From Pempheris klunzingeri (taxonomy: Eukaryota; Chordata; Actinopteri; Acropomatiformes; Pempheridae), in the NCBI RefSeq assembly GCF_042242105.1, contig NC_092013.1, forward strand, positions 6,614,730-6,678,729: a stretch of DNA of 64,000 bases, given 5' to 3'. Shown here piece by piece: positions 38,571 to 49,256 of this stretch (its first letter is position 1; every line of letters begins with the position of its first letter). Below the pieces are notes generated by a model, which saw nothing but the letters and a program-made list of their open reading frames with translations, was not told the DNA's origin and searched no databases. A program made the translations under genes and the position numbers.

Positions 38571-40828
38571 TAGAAGAATCCATTTAAATTCGGAGAGATT
38601 AGTGTTTTTATTTATTTGGCGTGTTATTCCTCCGAGCCACGAATTAATAGAGAATCTCTCGACAATGAGGTGAAATCACACGGATGAGCGCTCGGTCTGA
38701 AAACAGCAGAGAGAAGTGGACACAATAGGACCAAAGGGGATCCATCCATTCTCTCAGCCCCCTTTCAGTCTTTTGTCCCCGGCTCTCCGGCTCGCCAGGG
38801 GCAAAAGAGAAAACAAAACTCACTAGTTTATATCGTCCAAAAGATCACAGGAGGCTGTTTGACTCCGCAGTAAAAAAAAAAGAAAAAAACCCTTGATCCC
38901 CACAAGAATAGAAAATGGGTTATTAGGAGTCGCCTCTACAGCTTAGATAAATGATATTAAAGCAGGAGTCTGTGGGTGTTTACAGACCTTTAACCTCTTT
39001 AGTCTCTTTTTCTCTCCTGTGTTGTGACACTTTTTTTTATGAACTGAGTTCATACAGATTAGTGAAGAAAGCATCTGTTTATTACTTTAGATAAATAAAT
39101 TAGTGTGTGATTTAAAGTTTTAACGCTTTTATTTCAACATATTTAACCAGTAAAATATAAATCTGGGCCCCAAGTTGATTTTCAACATTTTTGTTTTTAT
39201 GACAAATTTATATTCACCAAAAATGTATCAACGCACTATTTAACCTGTATGATTATTAATGAAGCTTTTACCATAAATACAAAGATTTGAGTTAAATCAT
39301 GGAAGTTTCTATTAGAGATGCATCAACGTTATTTGGGTCTTTGAAACTTTTTGCTATTTTAAAGCACGAATTTTATCTTAAATTCACTGCTGCGTCCATG
39401 AATGTCTGCATTCATAATAGTCTGTCTATTATTGAGATAAATGAAGTGTTAATGTATTGCAGTCTGTATGGTGGCCCGGATGTTCAAAGGTTCATAACCA
39501 GGAGCTTTTAATTCATTTTTATGGAACATTTGAGATAAAGTTTTGGCAGGTTTAGGGGTGAATACAAGCTTTTATAAAAGGTTTTTTTTTTTTTTTAAAT
39601 CACGTACAAAACACTAAACACGTCCGTCATAACCTTTTGAAATGCGTGGAGAAAGTCAAACCAAAATCTATGAAAACACACAAGCACAAGTGTTTTCTTT
39701 CAGACCACACCACCACCTTCTGTTCAGAGCCGGAGTAACAGAACAGAAACGTTGACATCACTAAAAAAAAATCATCAGATAACTTAAAAACTACCCGAAT
39801 AAAATCATCTTTGCGCTTGTATCCATGCGCCGAGCCTGAATGGATCTACTTTCTAACTATATTATATCTCCTCTGAACAGGCCTACATGTTGGCTTTGGG
39901 CCTTTTAAACCAAATGTGGACAGTCAGTGAATAAACCATGAGATCATAATTAGGTTTTTTTTGTTTTTGTTTTTAATTATTATGGCAAAAAGCAGTTAAA
40001 GAGGAGCTCTGAGTCACTGGGCTCTTTGAACAAGAGGATGCTGTGATTCAACCTTCATCATAATGATGTCATTTCTTGTTTGTCTAGTTGTCTGATTATG
40101 AAAATATCTCAGGCCAAATAAAATGCACGTTTTCGATTAAATTACTCCTCATATATTTTTTTAAAAATAAATAACACAATTGCAGTCCTATTAGATATGA
40201 GAGGGAAGCTTGGCTGGGTGAAGAGAACGATGCTCGGTCGCAGAAAAACGGTAAAAATTTCAAATGCCATTTAAAATAAAAAAATAATGCCAACATCCCC
40301 GAACTGTGGCAGCCTGTGTTCAAGTTTACTGCGCAGCTACAACGTTATAAATCAAAGATCAGCCACCAGCAAACACGGCCATCATCACCAATGTCTTGTG
40401 GCCGCTTGCACAAAAAGACCTATAAAGTCACTCAGCTGCAGAAAAACACATGTGCTCATATAGGAATTATTAGAACGATGATTTATTCTAAATAAAAATG
40501 CACCAAGCTGAGCGTGGAGCCAGCTTTCACATATTCATACAGTCAACGTTAAGGGAAAGACATTAACATGTTATTGAGTTGGACTTTTTAGTTCCAGGAC
40601 GGCGTGGACCCAACAGGCCTGTCCATAATAATAAATAACAGAATAATAAACCACATTTCTGACTCCATTTGTCATTTATTCTCATTTATTCTGACTCTGA
40701 TCTGCTTATCAGCTTGACTTATTAATAAAAACGGTTGCATACAAGCAGAACCTACAACTAAAGCTGATGTATTAATAAAGAATTATGTTATAAAGCTCCT
40801 ATTTTGTTGCGTGCGCGGCCTGTAATGT

Positions 40829-40842
40829 CCACTAGAGGGCAG
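40829..40842 (+). promoter_or_regulatory. CTCF-like binding motif
   Basis: CCACTAGAGGGCAG fits the CTCF core consensus CCASYAGRKGGCRS at all 14 positions. It lies between msx1 and cytl1. Occupancy is unknown, and such motifs are also spread by fish repeats. Confidence 0.45.
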
Positions 40843-42280
40843 CGGTGTCTTATTGCCTCGGCAGACTTTGGCCACTTCCACTAAAAGGCTGAATTTATTA
40901 ACCAGTGAGAAACCAGCAGAGTAATCTCCCAATGAACAGAGGTCCTGTGGTGACCCCCTCACCAAATAATTACTTCAAGGTGTAAATAAAATGGAACAAT
41001 TGTTGGCTTGTAAGGTACATTTACTGTTGACAGGAGGGGAAGCTTGTGGTCTAATAGCCTGTGTGGGAGAATCTTGAATCTGACTGTGTTGAGCACTATA
41101 ATCCATCCACGGCCAAGTTCACTGAGCAGCGTAATTTGCAATAGTGTGCATGGTGTGTGCCAATCATCTATTGGAAATTAAGAGGGAAACATTTTCTTAT
41201 GTGGACTAATGAGGCAACATTTCTTTTAAGACGCAATAAAAGTGCTAAATGTGATGGAAAATTGCCTGAAAACCCCATAAACAAAACTGGATCCCAAACT
41301 GCATCACCGAGCCTTTAATGTCGATAGGTTTCTGATCTGTCCTTTACAAGGTAATTTATTTCAACAACGCAGAGAATGATTACTGTCACCCTTCGGCTGA
41401 GTTGTTATTTTATTGTGCAGCATTTAGCATTTTTGGTGCAGTGTCACAGAACATTAACATTTTTAAATCACCTGGCCCGCCTGCGGTTTAAATGTTCTGT
41501 TCTTGTTTTGCCTTAATGATAGAAAATAACGTGGATTCCACGGCCCTCTAATGATCATCAACAAGCACAGCAATTAAGCTTTATAACCGCACCGAGGGCT
41601 GATGTCTTAACAAGCCACATGCTGCTAACATTTTCATTTTTGTAGGGTTAGTTAATTAGCAGTGAGGGGTTCAGACCTGATGGTTCAGAAGTGCAAGGAC
41701 ACGATTCTTGGCACGAAAAGAAAAAAAAAAAAATGCTTATTGCAACATATGGGCCGAGCTCAAATTAAACCACAGGCTGTTAATGATTATAAAATGATTA
41801 GTATGTGTTGGAGGATTAATTCAGTCTTTGCAACAGGAAGGATGGAGCAGTGAAAGTCTGAGGAGCGATCAAATGACAGCTGGGGATCATGATATCACAA
41901 CAATATAACTCTGTTTGTTGGATAAGACGCTGCAACATCACCACAAGCTTGAGAATCTATGTGAAGCCACTTGCTCTCGCTTAATTCCCATTTAATGTCA
42001 CATTTTGTGTCACTGACCTCTCTTCCTCAGGTGTCAATCACAGCAGGTGACAGTCTGGATGCCTTTCACCAAAATGTCTGCAGGTTTCACTCCTGTTTCA
42101 ACATTTCAGCACATCTCTGCTGACAAGTTCAACCTAGAAATGCAAATCTAGAAATTGTTACTGTTTGTGAAACACAAAAAAAAAAAAAAACACACAGAGC
42201 TGTTAAAGGCTGTAAAACTGCGGTCAGCAGCATAAAATAATGGATAACTACCCTCATCTGTTGTGGAAATATGACAACCA

Positions 42281-42294
42281 GCGCCACCTTGTGA
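42281..42294 (-). promoter_or_regulatory. Weak CTCF-like motif, reverse orientation
   Basis: On the - strand this reads TCACAAGGTGGCGC, two mismatches from CCASYAGRKGGCRS with the core AGGTGGCGC intact. It is divergent in orientation from the motif at 40829. Confidence 0.25.
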
Positions 42295-45195
42295 CACATC
42301 AAGGCACTGCCACATTGAGGATAAACCTTGAACATGCAGTATAACCAAAACAGTAAATCTGTGAGGAACCCACCTCTCAGTCAGCCCCCAGAAGTGTGTG
42401 TTGGTCCTGACTGGGACTGGTGTCACAACAATCCTCCAGACCGCTGAAAGCAAGTGACCTCTAGTCATCCCCAGCAGTTTCTCAGCTTCCCTGCATCATG
42501 TCATGTAGCCTTGCTGCAGGCTTAACAGATCAGACAGAGAAGGCCCAACGAGCTATCAATGCTATCAGTAAAGCCAGAAGCACCGAGGATGAATGTGAAG
42601 TGTCCTGTTACCCCGTCGAAGGCGTCTCTGTGATGCAGAACATGTCAGGAACGCTGACAGGACAAGGAAACGAAACCAGCAAATCCTGGTGACACTCACA
42701 GTTTGGTGAACCAGCACAAAGAGAAACTAAATAAAAAATATTGTTTGTTGCTGTTGAAGTGAAAGGGAAACTGTTAGGGAACTGTGGGAAACAAATGCAT
42801 GAAAAGGCGAATACAAATGAGTGTAAGTTAAGAGGACTCCTTGAACCCACTGTAATGCACGAGGTCGGCCTACATTTGCTGGGTGGGGCCATTACAAACC
42901 TTGAAGCATTCAGAGTTGAATAAAGGTAAAGCACTTCAGTGTCAAAAGCAGGTAAAACTACACGGCTCCTTCGATCATGGGGTTAAATCAGCCGTTTACA
43001 AGAGTGGAGATGCACATGAAGTAACCAATTTTAAGCACGTTTCACTGATACAGATTATAAAATTGTTGGAAAAGCAGTGACTAAATAATGCAGATTAAAA
43101 AAGAACTAAAGAAGAAGAGACGAGTGATGTTAAAGGAAGGCTGATGTGGGATATCTTAGGAATGCTGAGCTATAACCACTAATACCACAGCGGGATGAGT
43201 TCTTTATCAGAGGTTTAGACCACACGAAAGCCTTTCGTTTTATACCTGGTGGAGGTGTTAAAAGCTCACCGGTCTGGGCGAGATTGTATTGTTGTAGTTA
43301 ATCCACAGTTCAGGTTAATGTGAACAGAAAACTGGACAGAGAGAGAGATGTCAAACAAGGCTGTCACCTTCTTATTTCCAGATTTTCTCAAAGAAATCCA
43401 CTGCTGAAGAGAATCGAGGCTGCGTGGCAACAGAACCGATGATATTACTGTTATAATTAAGACTCAAAATGAACTGGATATGATAAATGAACACCTCCAG
43501 CTGAACAAAGATGTTTGGTGCAAAACGAAACCACGACAAAACAGAGGGAGTCTCGTTTGGAAGGAATGACACCCAACCTGTAATTAATGTTCAGGGTAGA
43601 AATGATAAGAAGATTTTAAGTATACACATAAGTAATAAAACCTGTTAAAAAAATGGATGACAAGGGAAAGAAAAGATGAACCACAGAAATGGGAGAATAA
43701 AAGAGCCAATCATGAATCTAGAATTTAAAAAAATAAAGCCCTTTTATCTAAATAGTTGTTTAATATAATAAGTGTTTTCCCCTCTAAAGAACAGACAGTA
43801 AAGAAAACAAATACGTGTGCAGTCATTTTATGTGGCGAACCACCAGGGAATTCAACAAGGATCTTCAATAAAAAGTGAAAAAAAAAAATGGAGTCCTTAG
43901 TGTTTAACATGACAGACAGATGTGGACCAGTGAAGCTCTGAACTGGACCAAGAAAAAAGGACTTGTAAGAAACTCTGTACCGTATTATAAACTTGTGAGT
44001 AGAGACTTCATGACACTTAAAGATTTAAATGTCCACTAAAAATATGTATTTGAAGTTATTTAATCATTTATATGGTGGTGTTCTCTGTGTGTCTCGGGTA
44101 TGTAATCCAAATGTTTTTAGTAAAAATATATCAGAAAGTAAATGAGATATTGTGTGTTGGCAGACTAGCTGTCCCAGGATGTGTTTGCTGTTGTAATACT
44201 CATTTCGGCCACAAGAGTTTGTCTTGCACTTTGACATAACAGAAGCTGGAAATTGAAGACTTGGAAAATGCATCACAAGATTGTTTTTTTCCCCTTCACT
44301 TGCCCTTCAGGGCTTCCGTACATTTTGCCCTTTGTGTAATCTCCATAAAGTATTATTACAAGGTGTAAAAGCAGCAATAGAAACGGTGGCTCACTATGGT
44401 AAAGTAGCAAATATGCAAGGAAGGAATTCTAGGTGTAAATGCTTGTTTGCAATGACAATCAATCATATCAAGAAGGTGATTTTGACATAATGCAGAAGCG
44501 AACAGATGCCTTCTTGAGAAGCATCTTCAGTGATGCAATAAGTCTGAGAGAGAGAGTTGCCAAAAACTTTTCATTAATGATCCGCTGTATGTTATCTGGA
44601 AGACAAATTCAGAAGATAAATGGTTCACAGACACAGATGTGCACATTGGGAAACTTACGCATTAAATATATTACCGTTTGGCAGCCACGTCATGCTGGAG
44701 AGTCCTAGAATCAGCTGAATGTTAACTGGGATCGATCACCTGTTGCAAGTGAATTTAGGTCCCGACAATTTAATATCATGCAGGTGTTCAAATGGCACTG
44801 ACATGAATGGAAGTCAGTGGCTTCCATAGGAAGGAGGGATTGTTGCCAGGGCCGGTGAGGCTGCTGTGCAGGAGGCCTTTGACCGTCGGCGGGGGCCTGA
44901 CTTGAGGCATCCTTGACACTGTTATAGTCAAGTGAAATATACTTCACAAGAACACCATAACAAGAATCAGGTATTCAAAACATGGATTACATGACGTCAA
45001 GAATCGTGCAAAAAGCAGCACATATCATGTAATAATCAAACACTTTGTCCATTGCAAAAAAGTGAGAACAACAAGACATTTTTTTATACATTTAAGGTCT
45101 AAATGCTCCAAATATCACACATTCAAAAACACTGAATGTGTCTCCATGCAACACTCATCAACTGCCTGCCTTTCTGTATGCAGATCACGGTCTGG

Positions 45196-45209
45196 CCAAC
45201 AGAGGGCAG
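45196..45209 (+). promoter_or_regulatory. CTCF-like binding motif
   Basis: CCAACAGAGGGCAG differs from the CTCF core consensus at one position. It lies about 1 kb beyond the inferred 3' end of cytl1, on the msx1 side. Confidence 0.35.
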
Positions 45210-46218
45210 CAGAGGCCGCAAGTTAAATCAGAGAGTTGTTTCCAAACCCAGCAAGTAACAACACTTATCAAAAATAATGGTAGTACACCAATATTTGTCC
45301 AGAAAACCCTACTGGTGGAGAAATAAGACAAAGTAATGAGTCAGAACTTCATGTATTGTACTGTATACAAGAGGACTGGGACTGTAGTTTGGGTAGAAGC
45401 CACAGCGCTTCACTCACAGTTCATCAGTCACGTTTTATCGGCACAACCACCATTTTATTTTTCTTTGCTGAGAGAAAAGGCTTTTGTGCCAAATCCATGG
45501 TTACTTAAAATAGAAGTGCGCTTTAGTCCATTAATGACTAACGTTAAAAGAAGTCTAAAACTGTGTCTACAAAACTTTGCTGAGCAAAAACTTTACAGAG
45601 TGTCACTCCGAGTGAAAATAACATCCTTTTAGAAAAGGACATCATGCTGATTCACAGACTGGATACGGGCCAGTTTTGTGTAGTGTTTCCCAGAATCAAC
45701 TGGCAGCCAGTTTGGAAATAACTTCAGAGAACAAAACAAGCTGATACATAAAGAGAAGTTTTATTACATAATGTGAGATATATATAGATTGTCATTAAGT
45801 AAACATAAAAACAGGCAAGTTTCTAATATGTCTATGACACTGATGGCTCTATTACTTTTAATCTGTTATGATTAAGGTCAGGAAAGTATTTATTTGTTTG
45901 GCTGACTTCTTTGGTATAAAATAGTAAAAAAAAAATAAAAAAAAAAACTTTGTATGTGAGAGAATTCTGAAGGAACACAACGTGCAACCCAGGACGAGGA
46001 AGCAACGCCTGGGACATCTATTTCTTACATAACATTTTCGACCACCATGTTCAAGTCTCCAAATGTTTACGAGATGTTGTATAGTGCTCCTTTTAGACAT
46101 GTTAGTCAGACCAAGGGTTATGGCAACACAACATATTCCTCTTAATGACACACGAAGATTTGATCAGCCCTGGTAAGTAAGCAGCGGTTAAGCCCGGCTC
46201 ACAAGCATCGCTTATTGG

Positions 46219-46224
46219 TTTATT
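46219..46224 (-). terminator. cytl1: Candidate cytl1 polyadenylation signal
   Basis: TTTATT on the + strand is AATAAA on the gene strand, 294 bp after the cytl1 stop codon. It is the first canonical hexamer I see downstream of the gene. Confidence 0.45.
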
Positions 46225-46512
46225 ATTTCAAGGTTTTCATCGGCATGGCTGGCATTCAGCAAATTTCCTGTGGAAAGTTCTGCACTCTTTGCTGGAATGC
46301 AGCCACACATGTCCGCTAACATGAGTCTGCAGCTAACGCAGAGCCAGCTGGGTACGACATGAAACTGCGCTGTGTGTGTGGCTTATGATGCATCTAATAC
46401 GGTGCAGGCTGTGGTGTGTATAGTACATGCGTTTACCATTTTACATATTGCTGGTGTGTTTTTATGAAGTGTAACAGACCAATGAGCGTCTGTCATCTGC
46501 TCGGCGTGGTGC

Positions 46513-47952
46513 TCATCTCTCCTCTTGCAGTAGCTGCAGCCTGTCCTCTGCATAGTAAGGGGTGCTGTGCCCAGTGTCAATACCTTCACAGTCATCTGTG
46601 AAGAACACCAGGTCCTGCCAGCCAAACAAAGACATGTATGTGATCAAGCCCCTCAAGCTCGAAAACAAGAATCTCAAGGTGAAAAACACTGCAGGCATTT
46701 CGTTCTTACCCGATAACAGATTCTAGTGATGATGGAGTACAAGTTCTGGATTTTACGTTTCAGCAGCACCATTCTGGGTCGTGTTCGGCAGTACTGGTCC
46801 GGATGGTTCAGCACCACGTAGAGGAAGTCGCGGAGTTTGGTCGTGATGCACGAGTTCTGGAAAAAGGGAAAACAACTCTTTTAAAACCAGCGTCCACCTG
46901 TGTACCACTTAGAACTCCTCACAAATCTCATCATGAGTTTCTTACCAGAGATTTAGTTTTTGCACAGCGGTATTTACAGACTGCAGCCTCCTGTAGGACA
47001 AGTGATCGTTTGATTTGACACTTAGAGCTCTAAAATATTCTCATGAACCCTTAAACATACAAGCTGGCCATTGATTTATCTCAGGTATCTATCTATCTAA
47101 CTCAGTTGTAATCCCTCAGCTCATGTTGTTACAGCAAAGCAAGGATCACTTGAACAGCCACTGAATAGTTGCCAGTATTATTAATTATGATGCTTTAGTG
47201 ATCTGCTCATATTCTAGCTGTTGACCCTTGACCCCTCAGAAAGTCAGAAAGCTTTGTTTTAGTCCAGTAAATCTTTGTTGTTGCCCTTTAACAATGACCT
47301 CCTGAGCTCAAAGACATTGCACTGATTGATTTGGTCTCTTTTCTGTAACAAGCTCTCATATTTGACGCCTTCACAACTCTGGCAGAAAACATTTTGTAGC
47401 AGAGATTTCTGGGGAAATCTAAACTCTACGTGAATATATAAATCTGACTGCAACTATTCACTTCAAATTAGTCTAGAAATAAGGGGGGGGGGGGGACAAC
47501 ATTTTTTAGAACTGAAAGGGTTAACTGAACTGGAATGACTGAAAATTGTTATTAGGAGAATAAAAGTGGTTGTTAGTGGGAGGAAAAGCCCCCAAATCCA
47601 CGTGCAGCAGCCCACTACATCCCCACACAGTGTACATTGATTTAAACTTACATGCACATCAATGAAGATCGTCGGCAGAACCTCAGCACACGTTTTCTGC
47701 AACAACCACAAAAAAAAAAACACAACGCCGTCATTAGGATACACAGCACCGGGCCTGAAATGGTTAACGCTTCCTCAACAACACCATCGACGTCCAGGTG
47801 CTCACCGTGCGGTGGTAGGTGTGGATCTTGTTCAGCAGAGCCATGACTTCCTCGCTCAGGCCGAGCGCTCTGGAGTAGCAGGTCGGAGGCGCGCAGTCCG
47901 AGAGCCACACGAAGCTGAAGAAGCACACGAGAGCGGCGAGTCCCGGCCTCAT
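46513..47952 (-). CDS. cytl1: Cytokine-like protein 1 (secreted)
   Basis: This small secreted protein was first described in haematopoietic progenitors and is linked to cartilage formation. Exons in transcript order are 47806-47952, 47652-47696, 46710-46856 and 46513-46614 (stop 46513-46515), all phase 0, giving 146 aa (human 136). Residues 1-20 form a hydrophobic signal peptide (LAALVCFFSFVWL), followed by mature APPTCYSRALGLSEEV. Exon 2 encodes KTCAEVLPTIFIDVH (human EPCVRYLPRLYLDIH). Exon 3 contains TTKLRDFLYVV and KIQNLYSIITRICYR (human KLRDFV and KARKLYTIMNSFCRR). Exon 4 starts DLVFFTDDCE (human DLVFLLDDCN). The mature chain has six cysteines, in the same order as in human CYTL1. The start codon has G at -3. 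It lies tail-side toward msx1, with evc2 directly behind its promoter. Confidence 0.94.
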
Positions 47953-48329
47953 GTCGGACTAATGCGCTGCTCCTGCTGCGGCGACAGTCGCTGTTTCAAA
48001 TAGCTGCAGAGGAGGACTTGCAGCAGTTTTGAGGATGGAGAAGCAGAGGCAGGAGAGGGGGGGAAAAAAAAAAAGCGATGGACGATGACGTGGAAGCGCA
48101 GCGAGGCTGAGGAAAACATTTGGGGGGTCTGCTGTGTTTAGAAATAACTGTGTTCATGCGCTCCAAGTCCCAGGCGTGATTTAGCTCCTCTGGTGATGAC
48201 ACAGCCAAATATTTTCAAACTTTCTTCTCGGCCCGTGTTGTGGCTTGTCGATTCGTAAAACCAAGGTCGTTCATGACAGCTATTAATGATCGTTGAAATG
48301 AAGTTTGAGTTTCCAGCGACATAAAAATG
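47953..48329. other. cytl1 promoter region and evc2 3' flank
   Basis: This 377-bp interval separates the cytl1 start codon from the inferred evc2 poly(A) signal. The cytl1 promoter and 5' UTR must lie here or just inside it. It has an A-run at about 48065-48074 and GC-rich sequence just upstream of the ATG. No TATA box is obvious. Confidence 0.4.
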
Positions 48330-48335
48330 TTTATT
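48330..48335 (-). terminator. evc2: Candidate evc2 polyadenylation signal
   Basis: TTTATT on the + strand gives AATAAA on the gene strand, about 500 bp downstream of the evc2 stop codon. This implies a short 3' UTR that ends less than 400 bp from the cytl1 start codon. Confidence 0.45.
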
Positions 48336-48835
48336 TTACAGAATGAGTTTCAACTTTTACGCATGAAAGATTCAACATTTCATGTACCTGCTCATCTTGA
48401 GTGGAGGGAGGTGCAGGGTCCTCACATCGGACCACAAACACTGGAGTAATATCTGGAGTTTTAAACAAGAACAGTAGAGTCTTTGACATTAATCTTCAGG
48501 AGTACACACTAATACTGTAGGAATGGTTCATCTGTTCTTTTCCACAAAACCCATTTGCAAAGTGTAACCTTTTTTTTTACTAAGTCTGCACTTTAGTGGA
48601 CCGTCTCCACCATTTAAAAGATACAAGATTACCTTGCAAATCAAACTGGAAACAGTTACTCAGCTGCCTTTACTTAAAAACAAAGCCATATGCTACATAC
48701 ATTTAGATCTTTGTGCTATGTAGAAAACCTACCGTTTCATTTTGGATTTTAGTATTATCCTACATCATCATAAAGTACCATCATCATAAAAAATAAAAAA
48801 AAGAATAAAAAAACTTTAAAAATACTTCGTAAGAC

Positions 48836-49256
48836 TCAAAGTAGGTTTGTTGGAGCCACTGAGCCTTTCTTCAGATTGAGGAAGTTCTTTTTCCTTTTTC
48901 TTTTAGGGATATCCGAGCGGTCACATGATTCCGGTGGATCCCGAAACACAAACAACCTTTCTCCAGCAGCGGGGACACCCAGTGCAGTGCTGGCAGAGGG
49001 TGGCATCGTGTATTCCTCTGCCGTTCTGTGTAATGTTTCATTCACCGTGTCCACAACCCTGTCTTTAGCAGTGTCACTGTGCTGCTGTGTACCTGTGTTT
49101 TCACTCATGGCTGCGTTATACACCGCCTGCTGTGCTTTAGTAAGGCTGCCCTCCTTTCCTTTCTCTTCAACCACTAGTGGTTCAACATCTCTTGGAGCCG
49201 GTAGCCGGGATCTGGGTAGCAGTTTTTCCATCAGGCTTTGCCTCTTTTCCTGGAGT
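48836..49256 (-). other. evc2: evc2 exon 23: C-terminal Weyers-type tail
   Basis: The last coding exon (421 nt including stop) begins one base into an Arg codon. It contains a variable linker and ends GERLFVFRDPPE...KRKRKKNFLNLKKG, which matches the human C-terminus GEKLFIFRNPKE...PRKKKNFLNAKKA. This tail is the part lost in human Weyers acrodental dysostosis alleles; in the family it anchors the complex at the ciliary EvC zone through EFCAB7/IQCE. The last residues diverge from human. Confidence 0.93.

Larger units (their letters stand above)
37248..46218. other. Intergenic DNA between msx1 and cytl1
   Basis: About 9 kb with no supported exon. It holds purine and GT simple repeats (37805-38214), an A-run (38545-38567) and CTCF-like motifs at 40829, 42281 and 45196. 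A repeat-free block at about 41200-41660 looks like conserved non-coding DNA, with several TTAATGAT, CAATTAAG and TTAATTAGC cores. The 98-codon frame at 45336-45632 has no family resemblance, splice context or promoter, and I leave it uncalled. Confidence 0.5.

Noticed and set aside
45336-45632. 98-codon + strand frame between msx1 and cytl1.
   Set aside because: No family resemblance, flanking splice consensus or promoter. It may be part of an old repeat, but I could not identify one.
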